From positions 3,667,727 through 3,731,726 of the forward strand of contig NZ_KB235896.1 of assembly GCF_000332135.1 (NCBI RefSeq): a DNA stretch of 64,000 nucleotides. The letters are read 5' to 3'. The notes beneath the pieces were generated by a model, which did not search any database, was not told the DNA's origin, and saw only the letters and a list, made by a program, of their open reading frames with translations. How positions within the stretch are numbered: the stretch's first letter is position 1; each line of letters begins with the position of its first letter. The DNA is from Anabaena sp. PCC 7108. Its GTDB lineage: Bacteria > Cyanobacteriota > Cyanobacteriia > Cyanobacteriales > Nostocaceae. Both the position numbers and the translations under genes were made by a program. Of this stretch, positions 25,685 through 34,190 are shown piece by piece.

Positions 25685-26845
25685 ATGAAAATCACCAAAA
25701 ACATCACCAATTGGTTAGAAACCCACGCCTCATCTCCTACCTACGGGGGTTGGGTATTAATAGGCGTGGCAATTTGTTATTTAGGCGCTGCAATCAACAC
25801 AATGGCGGGCTGGTTATATGTAATTAGCGGGGTCTGTCTTGCCCTTGTGGGTGTATCAGCTTTTTTAGCACCGCGATCGCTCAAAAATTTAATTGTTAAC
25901 CGCTCTCCCATCCCACCAGTCACCGTCGGTGACGAACTCACCATTGAAATAGAAATTCATAACCCCACCCAAACACCTATTACCCTATTGCAAGTATCGG
26001 ATATACTTCCCTTTGTCTTGGGAAAACCAGTCAAACAACCAATTGACACCATTGGTGCAAAAGACTCTCACCGTTGGATATATTACCACCCGACCCAACG
26101 CCGAGGCTTGTATCGTTGGGAAACAGTAGAATTGGGAACAGGTGCGCCATGGGGCTTATTTTGGTGTCGTCGGCAGCGAAAATCTCCAATTAGAGCCATT
26201 GTCTATCCCACCGTTTTACCCCTGACAAACTGCCCCCTCATAGATGAAATCGGTCAAGACGAAAGTCAAAAAAACGATCCTCGTGGTGTACCATTACAAT
26301 TAGCCACGACAGGATTAGTGCGATCGCTCCGTCCTTACCGCATTGGAGATCCCACCCGTCTCATCCATTGGCGTACCAGCGCTCGTTACGGAGAATTACG
26401 AGTCCGGGAATTAGAACTAATTACAGCCGGACAAAAAATTATTATTGCCCTTGATAGTGCTGACAATTGGCAACAAGAACAATTTGAACAAGCCGTCATC
26501 GCTGCTGCATCCTTGTATTTCTACGCCCACCGCCAAAAATTACAAGTAGAACTTTGGACAGCAGCCACAGGTTTAGCCAAAGGTGATATTCCCGTTCTCG
26601 AAACCTTAGCAGCAACCAACCCCCTAGAAGAAACAAATACCCCACCAGATAACTGCCCATTAATTTGGCTCACCCAAAACCCCTTAACCCTATCCGAGTT
26701 ACCTCTGGGCAGTCGTTGGATTTTGTGGGAGAATGTAACTTCACCCTCAGAACCAATCCTAGTCAGCCGAGATTATCCCGGCATAACCTGGGAAAATGGA
26801 CAAGAAATGCAACTTCAGTTACAAAAACCATTAAGTTCATTCTAG
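25685..26845 (+). CDS. DUF58 domain membrane protein
   Basis: 386 residues. Two transmembrane helices near the N-terminus (about residues 22-62) precede a domain with beta-strands, and the DUF58 signature GDPTRLIHWRTSARYGELRVRE (about 222-243), a degenerate VWA-like fold. DUF58 proteins usually pair with MoxR AAA ATPases and transglutaminase-like proteins, but no MoxR gene is adjacent here. Probably acts at the membrane; precise role unknown. A degenerate CCTGCCCCCTG-type repeat lies between its end and ftrC. Confidence 0.9.
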   Translation: MKITKNITNWLETHASSPTYGGWVLIGVAICYLGAAINTMAGWLYVISGVCLALVGVSAFLAPRSLKNLIVNRSPIPPVTVGDELTIEIEIHNPTQTPITLLQVSDILPFVLGKPVKQPIDTIGAKDSHRWIYYHPTQRRGLYRWETVELGTGAPWGLFWCRRQRKSPIRAIVYPTVLPLTNCPLIDEIGQDESQKNDPRGVPLQLATTGLVRSLRPYRIGDPTRLIHWRTSARYGELRVRELELITAGQKIIIALDSADNWQQEQFEQAVIAAASLYFYAHRQKLQVELWTAATGLAKGDIPVLETLAATNPLEETNTPPDNCPLIWLTQNPLTLSELPLGSRWILWENVTSPSEPILVSRDYPGITWENGQEMQLQLQKPLSSF

Positions 26846-26981
26846 AGAACAAAAATCAATTAATAACAAATAAAAAACTTCTACCTCCTGCCCCCTGCCT
26901 TCTGCCCCATGGTTACTGCCCCATGGCTCCCGCCTGTTGTACAATGCAAAGAAATATTTAAATTTATGAGCGTCCGAGCCA

Positions 26982-27347
26982 ATGATTCCATCAGAAGTTA
27001 ACACTAAATCCAGCGATAAAAGCCTAGAGGCAATGCGGCATTTTTCCGAGCAATACGCCAAGCGGACTGGAACGTACTTCTGTTCAGAACCTTCCGTTAC
27101 CGCAGTTGTGATAGAAGGACTAGCCAAACATAAAGACGAACTCGGTGCGCCTTTGTGTCCCTGCCGCCACTATGAAGACAAAGAAGCGGAAGTCAGCGCT
27201 GCCTATTGGAACTGTCCTTGTGTACCCATGCGAGAACGCAAAGAATGTCACTGTATGCTGTTCCTCACCGCCGAGAGCGACTTTGTTGGTGACACACAAG
27301 AAATATCTCTCGAAACCATCAAAGAAGTGCGAGAAAGCATGGGATGA
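26982..27347 (+). CDS. ftrC: ferredoxin:thioredoxin reductase, catalytic beta subunit
   Basis: 121-residue [4Fe-4S] enzyme that passes electrons from photosynthetic ferredoxin to thioredoxins such as the trxA product at 765. All seven typical cysteines are visible: one in TYFCSEPS, two in LCPCRHY, two in WNCPCVPMRE and two in ECHCML. The length matches cyanobacterial FtrC (also called FtrB). Its stop overlaps the next start as ATGA, showing coupling to the DUF309 gene. The variable subunit ftrV is not in the window. Confidence 0.97.
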   Translation: MIPSEVNTKSSDKSLEAMRHFSEQYAKRTGTYFCSEPSVTAVVIEGLAKHKDELGAPLCPCRHYEDKEAEVSAAYWNCPCVPMRERKECHCMLFLTAESDFVGDTQEISLETIKEVRESMG

Positions 27348-27736
27348 GTGAAAACCTGCCCCAAGAGTTTTGGCAAGGAGTAGAACAGTTCAACTCTGGG
27401 CAGTTCTACGCCTGTCATGACACCTTAGAAGCCCTGTGGATTGAAGCAACTGAACCAGAAAAAAGTTTATATCAGGGTATTCTGCAAATCGCTGTAGCAC
27501 TCTATCATCTGGGTAATCGCAACTTACGAGGAGCAATGATTCTATTGGGAGAAGGTAGCAATCGTCTGCGACGTTACCCAGAAAGTGACTACGGCATCAA
27601 TGTGGAAAAATTATTCACTCAGAGTGTGGAATTGTTGAAAGTACTCCAACAAACAGATCCCGAAAAAATACTTAGTAGTGATGGGGGTGAAAATATAGCC
27701 TTGCTTTTACCCACGATTTCTATAAATGAAAGATAA
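27344..27736 (+). CDS. DUF309 family protein
   Basis: 130-residue helical protein with the DUF309 hallmark FWQGVEQFNSGQFYACHDTLEALW, including the conserved E-x(8)-CHD-x-LE-x-LW pattern, followed by YQGILQIAVALYHLGN. DUF309 proteins may bind a metal through the His, Asp and Glu residues; no function is established. It is translationally coupled to ftrC by a 4-base overlap, which suggests a redox-linked or iron-sulfur-related role (inference). Confidence 0.92.
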   Translation: MSENLPQEFWQGVEQFNSGQFYACHDTLEALWIEATEPEKSLYQGILQIAVALYHLGNRNLRGAMILLGEGSNRLRRYPESDYGINVEKLFTQSVELLKVLQQTDPEKILSSDGGENIALLLPTISINER

Positions 27737-27901
27737 CTTTGGGGTTTTTCCTGAATGCAACCTTCTGGGGAGAAAAACGTCAATAGTTTTCAGTAGCCAG
27801 CAAATATTTATCTACAAGTATTCTTGATAGTAGATTTTATTTTTGGATAAACTGCTGGAGATAATAAGAACATAACCTCAAGATTTCTATCCCCAATTAC
27901 T

Positions 27902-28396
27902 ATGATACCTCCCTATAAATTGCCAAATTCACAAATACGGCGCTTTGGTTTAGCCTTGATGCTACCAGTTGCACTGTTGGCAACAATTGCCTTCCCTAGC
28001 CAAGTGCAAACCGCTACCGCGCAATCAGCAGGAAATCGCCCACTCACCATTCGCTCTGATGTGCAAGAATATGATGCTAAAACCCAAGTAATTACCGCCC
28101 GTGGTAATGTGCAGATGTTGTATCCCGCTCGTCAGTTGCAAGCAACATCTGCCCAAGCACAATACTTTAGTAAAGAACGGCGAATTGATTTCAGTGGCAA
28201 CGTTTATATTTTGCAACAAGGTAACAATAGTATTCGGGCTGAGAAAGTAACTTATTTGATTGACGAAGGCCGATTTATCGCCTTACCCCAGTCCAACCGT
28301 CAGGTAGAATCTGTCTACATGGTGGATGACACTAATGTGAACGGACAACCTGCTAAACCGGCTCCAAAAACACCAGCCCTCAAACGTTCTAATTAA
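27902..28396 (+). CDS. lptA: LptA/OstA-like LPS transport protein
   Basis: 164 residues with a signal peptide (hydrophobic core LALMLPVALLATIAF, cleavage likely near TATAQS at residue 41). One OstA-like N-terminal domain follows: LTIRSDVQEYDAKTQVITARGNVQM and the second repeat IDFSGNVYILQQGN. It should form the periplasmic beta-jellyroll bridge that carries lipopolysaccharide to the outer membrane. The lptB gene starts 31 bases downstream and an LptF/G permease follows, so this is the Lpt export cassette. Confidence 0.92.
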   Translation: MIPPYKLPNSQIRRFGLALMLPVALLATIAFPSQVQTATAQSAGNRPLTIRSDVQEYDAKTQVITARGNVQMLYPARQLQATSAQAQYFSKERRIDFSGNVYILQQGNNSIRAEKVTYLIDEGRFIALPQSNRQVESVYMVDDTNVNGQPAKPAPKTPALKRSN

Positions 28397-28427
28397 TAAT
28401 ATCTACCACCCAAACAAGACACTAATA

Positions 28428-29156
28428 GTGAAAATTTTTTTAGAGAATATTCACAAATCTTACGGCAAGCGCGTCATTGTCAATCGCGTTAGCCTTTCTG
28501 TTGCTCAAGGTGAAGTGGTTGGCTTACTCGGACCAAACGGAGCCGGTAAAACAACAACATTTTATATCGCCACAGGCTTAGAAAAACCGAATCAGGGAAG
28601 AGTTTGGTTAGATAATTGGGATATTACAGGAATGCCAATGCACAAACGAGCAAGATTAGGCATTGGCTATCTGGCACAAGAAGCCAGTGTTTTTCGCCAA
28701 CTCTCAGTCCGGGATAATATTCTCCTGGTATTTGAGCAAACGAATGTGCCACGATGGGAGTGGTCGAAGCGGTTACACAATTTACTAAAAGAGTTTCGCT
28801 TGGAAAAAGTGGCAAATAGTAAAGGTATTCAACTTTCTGGGGGTGAACGACGACGAACTGAGTTAGCCAGGGCTTTAGCAGCAGGTAGAGAAGGTCCAAA
28901 ATTTCTCTTTTTAGATGAACCATTTGCGGGAGTTGATCCCATTGCCGTTGCGGAAATTCAGGAGATTGTGGGACAATTGCGCGATCGCGGTATGGGAATT
29001 CTGATCACAGATCATAATGTCCGCGAAACCTTGGCTATCACTAATCGTGGTTATATTATGCGGGAAGGGCAAATACTTGCTTTTGGTACTGCCGATGAAC
29101 TTTACAATAACCCACTCGTGCGACAATATTATTTAGGTGATAACTTTTTTAACTAA
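28428..29156 (+). CDS. lptB: LPS export ABC transporter ATP-binding protein
   Basis: 242-residue cytosolic ATPase, GTG start. It has Walker A GPNGAGKT (about residues 35-42), signature LSGGERRR, Walker B FLFLDEPFAGVDP and switch histidine ITDHNVRETL; the last two stretches are the LptB-specific versions of these motifs. It powers extraction of lipopolysaccharide from the inner membrane together with the LptF/G permease encoded 193 bases downstream. Confidence 0.96.
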   Translation: MKIFLENIHKSYGKRVIVNRVSLSVAQGEVVGLLGPNGAGKTTTFYIATGLEKPNQGRVWLDNWDITGMPMHKRARLGIGYLAQEASVFRQLSVRDNILLVFEQTNVPRWEWSKRLHNLLKEFRLEKVANSKGIQLSGGERRRTELARALAAGREGPKFLFLDEPFAGVDPIAVAEIQEIVGQLRDRGMGILITDHNVRETLAITNRGYIMREGQILAFGTADELYNNPLVRQYYLGDNFFN

Positions 29157-29349
29157 ATCAACTTAGGAAATTTGAAACAGGAAATACGGCTAACATTTTC
29201 TGATCAAGAATTTAGCACTTATCAATGAATTCTCATCATCAAACATTTAATTTCTTAACTAAAAATTGTCATCAATCTGTTTTTATTAGCAAGTTAAATC
29301 ACAATAATCAATATACTTGATAATCTCTATTTAATTTTTAAACTTACTT

Positions 29350-30525
29350 ATGATATCTAAACAGCTTAAATCTTTTTACGGCCTTAGTTCACTGCTGCCT
29401 TTTTCCATCATGGATCGCTACTTGGCTGTACAGTTGCTTCCCCTATTTTTATTTGGTGTCGGGGCATTTACTTCTGTAGTTTTGGCGATTGATAGCTTAT
29501 TTGAATTATTGCGAAAAGTCGTAGAATCTGGGCTACCAATTACTATTGCTATGAAAGTTTTTTTATTAAAGCTGCCCTATGTAATGGTTTATTCTTTTCC
29601 CATGTCTACCTTACTGGCTACTTTGATGACCTATAGTCGTCTTTCTAGTGAGAGTGAACTGATTGCCCTACGTGGGTGTGGGGTAAGTGTCTATCGTATG
29701 GTACTAACTGCTGTGTTATTGAGCAGTTTAATTACAGGGATGACATATGTTTTTAATGAGCAAATTGCACCAGCGGCAAACTATGAAGCAACTCGTACCC
29801 TAGAAGCAGCCTTAAAATCAGATCAGCCTTCATTTAAACGAGAAAATATTTACTATCCTGAATATCGGGATGTTAAACAACCAGATGGTACTAAAAATAA
29901 GGTACTTGCACGCCTATTTTATGCTGACCAATTTGATGGCAAGCAAATGATAGGTTTAACAATTATAGACCGTTCTCGAGAAGGACTGAATCAAATTTTA
30001 GTCTCAGAATCTGCCCAATGGAATGCCTCAAAACAAGTTTGGGATTTTTATAATGGTACTATTTATCTAGTCGCCCCAGACCGTTCTTATCGCAATATTT
30101 TGCGGTTTGAACATCAACAATTACAACTACCACGTACACCTTTAAATCTAGCAGAAAACAGCCGAGATTACGGCGAAATGAATATTTCTCAAGCCCTAGA
30201 ACAACTACAAGTAGAACGCCTAGCAGGAGATCCTCAAAAAATTCGGAAATTAGAAGTACGGATTCAACAAAAAATTGCCTTTCCCTTTGTATGTATAATT
30301 TTTGGTTTAGTTGGTTCGGCAATGGGAAGCATACCGCAACGCACTGGCAGAGGAACTAGTTTTGGTATTAGTGTCATAGTTATTTTCAGTTATTATCTAC
30401 TGTTATCAATTTCCGGTGCTTTAGCACAGGCAGGTATTCTCTCTCCCTTGATAGGTGCTTGGTTGCCTAATTCATTCGGTTTGGTAACAGGTTTATTCTT
30501 GTTGATGCGAGTTGCACAAAGATAA
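29350..30525 (+). CDS. LptF/LptG family permease
   Basis: 391-residue YjgP/YjgQ-family membrane protein. Three transmembrane helices at the N-terminus (from MDRYLAVQLLPLFLFG on) are followed by a periplasmic beta-jellyroll domain (about residues 140-290) and three C-terminal helices. A single permease gene is present where enterobacteria have lptF and lptG, so it may act as a homodimer with LptB. No lptC gene is visible in the window. An internal ATG at 29410 is a possible alternative start. Confidence 0.92.
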   Translation: MISKQLKSFYGLSSLLPFSIMDRYLAVQLLPLFLFGVGAFTSVVLAIDSLFELLRKVVESGLPITIAMKVFLLKLPYVMVYSFPMSTLLATLMTYSRLSSESELIALRGCGVSVYRMVLTAVLLSSLITGMTYVFNEQIAPAANYEATRTLEAALKSDQPSFKRENIYYPEYRDVKQPDGTKNKVLARLFYADQFDGKQMIGLTIIDRSREGLNQILVSESAQWNASKQVWDFYNGTIYLVAPDRSYRNILRFEHQQLQLPRTPLNLAENSRDYGEMNISQALEQLQVERLAGDPQKIRKLEVRIQQKIAFPFVCIIFGLVGSAMGSIPQRTGRGTSFGISVIVIFSYYLLLSISGALAQAGILSPLIGAWLPNSFGLVTGLFLLMRVAQR

Positions 30526-30686
30526 ATCAATCTACTAGTAAGTAGCACAGGTTTGAATTAAAAATCAAAAAAGCAAATTAAACAAGCTTTTTAAATATTT
30601 TCTATCGTCAGTTATTTTCGCAATTGTCAAAGAATATTTATCACTAACATGGCAGTATAAACTTTGATGAGTTAGTATAAGGTTGC

Positions 30687-31742
30687 ATGACTTTATACTC
30701 TAACCCAAGTTATTATATTATGCCAGATCGTAACTATCCTCCTGCTTACTTACGCTATTTCAAAGCCAGGTTATCGAATTTATTGCGCCCTAGTTTTTGG
30801 GGAACTGGAATTTTTTTATTGGTTATGGGAATAGTAATTCGGGAATATTGGATAAATCCAGACTTTTTTACTAAAGTGCAACCTAAAGAAATTGCTGCTG
30901 AAAAAACTGCTGATACTTCACTTTCACAAGAAGATCAAGCTATTGCCGCCGATATTGATAATGTGCCGACTTTGTTGAGTGATTTTGAACAAACAAATTT
31001 ATCTGCAAATGTAACTACCTTCCCAAGTAATCTTCAGTTAAAGAATAGTGATTTTTTTGTAGAGGATTTAATTAATCAAAAAAATGCTTTTACTGATGAA
31101 GAAAAATTCAAATCTAATGTGGCGATAACTAATAATATTAGCTCACCACCTGCAAAAAATCTTGTTGTGAACCGACCAGAAAATTTATTGAAGTCGGACA
31201 ATGGTGATTATAAAAATCAGTTTTTAGATATTAACAACTTCGCTATATCTCCAGAAAGAACAGAAATCACAGATGCCTCTAATTTGACTAGGGGATTAAC
31301 TACTCAGACTACAAATAGTCAAAGTCAAAACACTGAGGTCATGAGTCCTTTAGCAGCAGCGATGAAAAAATATAGTAATACAAATAAACTCAGTTTTTCA
31401 GGTAGTAATGTAGGAGTAAAGCCAATTTCACCTACTAGTAGCTTACCTAATCAGGGTTTATCCTCAGGTTCAATTATGGGCTATAATCAACTAAAACCAA
31501 CTAACTCACCACAAAATTCCTACGGTAATTTGAATACCATTGCCACACCGCCTAATGTAGGAACATCAATAACAGGAACATCTGCTATACCAAATTATCC
31601 TGTTCCAATTCCTAGTCCAGGTGTGAGCAACTCGACTTCTCCAGTAGGATATGGAATTAATAGTAATGTACAACAGCCTAATCAAATACCGCCAGCTAAT
31701 TTAAATTATCCTGGACAGTTACAACAGTATCCTACTAGATAA
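30687..31742 (+). CDS. single-pass membrane protein with Asn/Ser/Pro-rich tail
   Basis: 351 residues, or 340 from the ATG at 30720, which begins MPDRNYPPAYLRYFKARL and looks the more natural N-terminus. One transmembrane helix (about residues 39-54, FLLVMGIVIREYW) anchors a long low-complexity tail rich in Asn, Ser, Thr, Pro and Gln. The tail ends in repetitive P-x-N-Y-P segments (NYPVPIPSPG, NLNYPGQLQQYP), suggesting an extended periplasmic or wall-associated region. No catalytic motif and no recognised family. It lies after the Lpt cassette. Confidence 0.7.
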   Translation: MTLYSNPSYYIMPDRNYPPAYLRYFKARLSNLLRPSFWGTGIFLLVMGIVIREYWINPDFFTKVQPKEIAAEKTADTSLSQEDQAIAADIDNVPTLLSDFEQTNLSANVTTFPSNLQLKNSDFFVEDLINQKNAFTDEEKFKSNVAITNNISSPPAKNLVVNRPENLLKSDNGDYKNQFLDINNFAISPERTEITDASNLTRGLTTQTTNSQSQNTEVMSPLAAAMKKYSNTNKLSFSGSNVGVKPISPTSSLPNQGLSSGSIMGYNQLKPTNSPQNSYGNLNTIATPPNVGTSITGTSAIPNYPVPIPSPGVSNSTSPVGYGINSNVQQPNQIPPANLNYPGQLQQYPTR

Positions 31743-31910
31743 TCTTTATACCAATTTATTTTCAAGGGTCATCACTATTTCATGTCATTGTTTTCATGCT
31801 GTTTACATCTGATACTGAAAGAGATTTTTGACAATTTTTCCGACTTTGCAAACATTCTCTTAGCAAACTTGCAATTCAGGTTTCTGTACTTGCTGATTCT
31901 TGACCCCATA

Positions 31911-31945
31911 AAAAATTAACCCAGACTGTTTGTATCAATCTGGGT
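31911..31945 (-). terminator. candidate terminator of tRNA-Ser
   Basis: ACCCAGA (31919-31925) pairs with TCTGGGT (31939-31945). Read on the minus strand the hairpin is followed by TTAATTTTTT, as in an intrinsic terminator. It lies on the 3' side of tRNA-Ser, separated from it by a MITE. Confidence 0.6.
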
Positions 31946-31959
31946 CAACTGAAAATATT

Positions 31960-32065
31960 GGCGTTGCTGAATAAGGGGATGATTGAGGCTGACGCGGGGA
32001 CACTCCAGACGCGGTGATTATATATTGATGCAGATTCTCAAATCATCCCGCAATTGTGCAACGCC
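31960..32065 (+). mobile_element. 106-bp MITE with GGCGTTGC ends, copy 2
   Basis: Inverted ends GGCGTTGC (31960-31967) and GCAACGCC (32058-32065), flanked by the perfect 8-bp direct repeat AAAATATT (31952-31959 and 32066-32073). The interior matches the copy at 510-626 in reverse orientation apart from two small indels. It has no coding capacity. It has inserted between tRNA-Ser and its candidate terminator. Confidence 0.88.
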
Positions 32066-32090
32066 AAAATATTTAAACCTATTTCAGAAA

Positions 32091-32177
32091 CGGAGAGGGA
32101 GGGATTCGAACCCTCGTATACATTTCTGCATAACAGACTTTCCAGGTCTGCGCCTTCAACCACTCGGCCACCTCTCC
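32091..32177 (-). tRNA. tRNA-Ser(GGA)
   Basis: On the minus strand GGAGAGG opens and CCTCTCC closes a seven-pair acceptor stem, with G as discriminator base (32091). The anticodon arm CAGAC-CTGGAAA-GTCTG gives anticodon GGA. A long variable arm (typical of serine tRNAs) and the GGTTCGAATC T-loop are present. CCA is not encoded. Confidence 0.96.
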
Positions 32178-32278
32178 AGGTGTCATGAATTTCAATAATA
32201 AAACAAAAACCCAAAAAATGCAAATATTAAACAAGATATTTTTACAATAAACTTAAAATCCCCCATTCCCACCCCAAA

Positions 32279-32653
32279 ATGAAGATGGTTCAGACCCACA
32301 CAATCAGAGTATACAATCGCGCTAACGGCACATCATACACCCTACAAGTCCCAGAAGACCGCTATATTCTACACACAGCCGAACACAACGGCGTAGAATT
32401 ACCCTTCTCTTGCCGCAACGGGGCTTGCACCACTTGCGCTGTCAGAGTCATCTCTGGAGACATTTACCAACCAGAAGCCATTGGACTATCCCCCGACTTA
32501 CGTCGCAAAGGTTACGCTTTGCTATGTGTCAGTTATGCTCGTTCTGACTTGGAAGTAGAAACACAAGACGAAGATGAAGTGTACGAACTCCAGTTTGGGC
32601 GCTTTTTTGGCAAAGGCAAAATTAAAGCCGGTTTACCCTTAGATGAAGACTAA
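32279..32653 (+). CDS. [2Fe-2S] ferredoxin with C-terminal extension
   Basis: 124-residue plant-type ferredoxin. The cluster ligands are in LPFSCRNGACTTCAVRV (C-x4-C-x2-C) and LLCVSYAR. About 25 residues beyond the usual fold (ELQFGRFFGKGKIKAGLPLDED) form a conserved-looking tail seen in a cyanobacterial subclass of ferredoxins. The second ATG at 32285 is an equally good start. It donates electrons to an unknown partner; a nuclease lipoprotein gene follows within 10 bases. Confidence 0.92.
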   Translation: MKMVQTHTIRVYNRANGTSYTLQVPEDRYILHTAEHNGVELPFSCRNGACTTCAVRVISGDIYQPEAIGLSPDLRRKGYALLCVSYARSDLEVETQDEDEVYELQFGRFFGKGKIKAGLPLDED

Positions 32654-32662
32654 AGGCAAAAA

Positions 32663-33256
32663 ATGAAAATTGTGGCAGGGTGCAGATACTTACAGAGTAG
32701 AATGGCAGCTTTCAAAGGGTGTTTGAGCATCTTGGCGCAAAAAATAGCAATATTATCTTGCTTGGTGCTGTTGGTAAGTTGTCAAGGCAAAAATCAACCT
32801 ACCAACATTCCGGCTGAAGTGAAAGTAGCACGGGTTGTCAGTGGACAAACCTTGGAAGTACTAGGTATGTCAGAACAACCCAATTTAATTTCTCCTCTGC
32901 GGTTAATTGGTTTAGAAGCGCCAGATTTACGTCAGCGTCCTTGGGGAGAAGACGCTAAAGAACTTTTAGATAGTTTGATTGGTGGTGCAGATAAACCAGT
33001 CAAGCTGGAGTTGGACTTAGAAGCAAAAGATAAATTTGGGCGAACTTTAGCCTATGTGTGGAAAGATCAGCTGTTGTTAAATGAAGAAGTACTGAAACAA
33101 GGGTATGCTTTATTTGTAGCGCGATCGCCTAATCACAAATACGACGAGCGCTTAGAACGCGCCCAACAATGGGCTAGACTCATGGGAAAAGGAATTTGGA
33201 ACCCAGACAAACCCATGCGTCTAACTCCTGCTGAATTTCGCCGTCTTTATCGTTAA
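32663..33256 (+). CDS. SNase-like (thermonuclease family) lipoprotein
   Basis: 197 residues (or 184 from ATG at 32702). A signal with lipobox LLVSC (near residue 40) marks an exported lipoprotein. The rest is a staphylococcal-nuclease fold: VKVARVVSGQTLEV, PLRLIGLEAPDLRQRPWGEDA, DKFGRTLAYVW and NEEVLKQGYALFVA. The conserved R-x2-G-(I/L)-x-(A/T)-P and G-R motifs are kept, so calcium-dependent nuclease activity is plausible. It follows the ferredoxin gene by nine bases. Confidence 0.88.
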   Translation: MKIVAGCRYLQSRMAAFKGCLSILAQKIAILSCLVLLVSCQGKNQPTNIPAEVKVARVVSGQTLEVLGMSEQPNLISPLRLIGLEAPDLRQRPWGEDAKELLDSLIGGADKPVKLELDLEAKDKFGRTLAYVWKDQLLLNEEVLKQGYALFVARSPNHKYDERLERAQQWARLMGKGIWNPDKPMRLTPAEFRRLYR

Positions 33257-33283
33257 TTAATTACAAAAAGTGATCAATCACTA

Positions 33284-34093
33284 ATGACTAACTTACCAAA
33301 TTTCCTAGATATTGCTACTGAAGCTGCTTTAAATGCTGGTATAATTTTACAAGACTATTTAGGGAAAGTAGCAGATGCAACTACCGAAAAAGGACGACCA
33401 GGTGATTTAGTTACCGCAGCTGATAAAGCTTCCGAAAAGGTGATTTTAGAAATCTTGCACCGCCATTTTCCCCAACATTCTATCCTCGCAGAAGAATCTG
33501 GGAAACTCGGCAACCAAGAGAATGAATACCTGTGGGCAATTGATCCTCTAGATGGTACAACTAACTACGCCCATCAATATCCCTGTTTTGCAGTTTCCAT
33601 TGGCTTGTTTATTAATGGCATATCGCAAGTAGGTGTGATTTATGACCCTTTCCATAACGAACTATTCCGGGCGGCTGCTGGCTTAGGTGCAACGCGCAAC
33701 CGCCGTCCGATTAAGGTTTCTCAAACTAATGAATTGAGCAAAAGTTTGTTGACTACGGGATTTGCTTATGACCGTCGAGAAACTTCAGACAACAACTACG
33801 CAGAATTCTGTCATCTCACCCATCTTACCCAAGGCGTGAGACGTGGCGGTTCAGCATCTCTAGATTTAGCTTATGTTGCCTGTGGCCGTGTTGATGGTTA
33901 TTGGGAAAGAGGAATTGCACCTTGGGATATTGCTGCTGGTATAATTTTATTGCAAGAAGCAGGGGGAAAAGTCACTGCCTACGATAACACTCCTTTCCAA
34001 ATTGATTCCGGTAGAATACTGGCAACAAATTGTTGTATACATAATAATCTGAGTCAGGAATTAATGAAAGTTACCCCTCTTTCAGCTTGGTGA
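33284..34093 (+). CDS. suhB: inositol monophosphatase family protein
   Basis: 269-residue Mg2+-dependent, lithium-sensitive-type phosphatase. Motifs are ILAEESG (metal-binding Glu-Glu), WAIDPLDGTTNYAHQYP (the signature with metal Asp residues) and WERGIAPWDIAAGIILLQEAGG near the C-terminus. It hydrolyses inositol-1-phosphate or a related sugar phosphate. The length is normal. The symbol reflects the family; the precise substrate is not shown by the sequence. Confidence 0.92.
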   Translation: MTNLPNFLDIATEAALNAGIILQDYLGKVADATTEKGRPGDLVTAADKASEKVILEILHRHFPQHSILAEESGKLGNQENEYLWAIDPLDGTTNYAHQYPCFAVSIGLFINGISQVGVIYDPFHNELFRAAAGLGATRNRRPIKVSQTNELSKSLLTTGFAYDRRETSDNNYAEFCHLTHLTQGVRRGGSASLDLAYVACGRVDGYWERGIAPWDIAAGIILLQEAGGKVTAYDNTPFQIDSGRILATNCCIHNNLSQELMKVTPLSAW

Positions 34094-34190
34094 GCAAAGA
34101 CAATGATAGCTAACTGATAGCTAAACATTATAGGTAGGGTAAACTAATAAAAATTGCTGTTTGGGTGCAACACGCAACACTTATATTCTT

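Noticed and set aside
26665-26961. 98-codon frame overlapping the end of the DUF58 gene
   Set aside because: Out-of-frame shadow of DUF58 that continues into CCTGCCCCCTG repeats.
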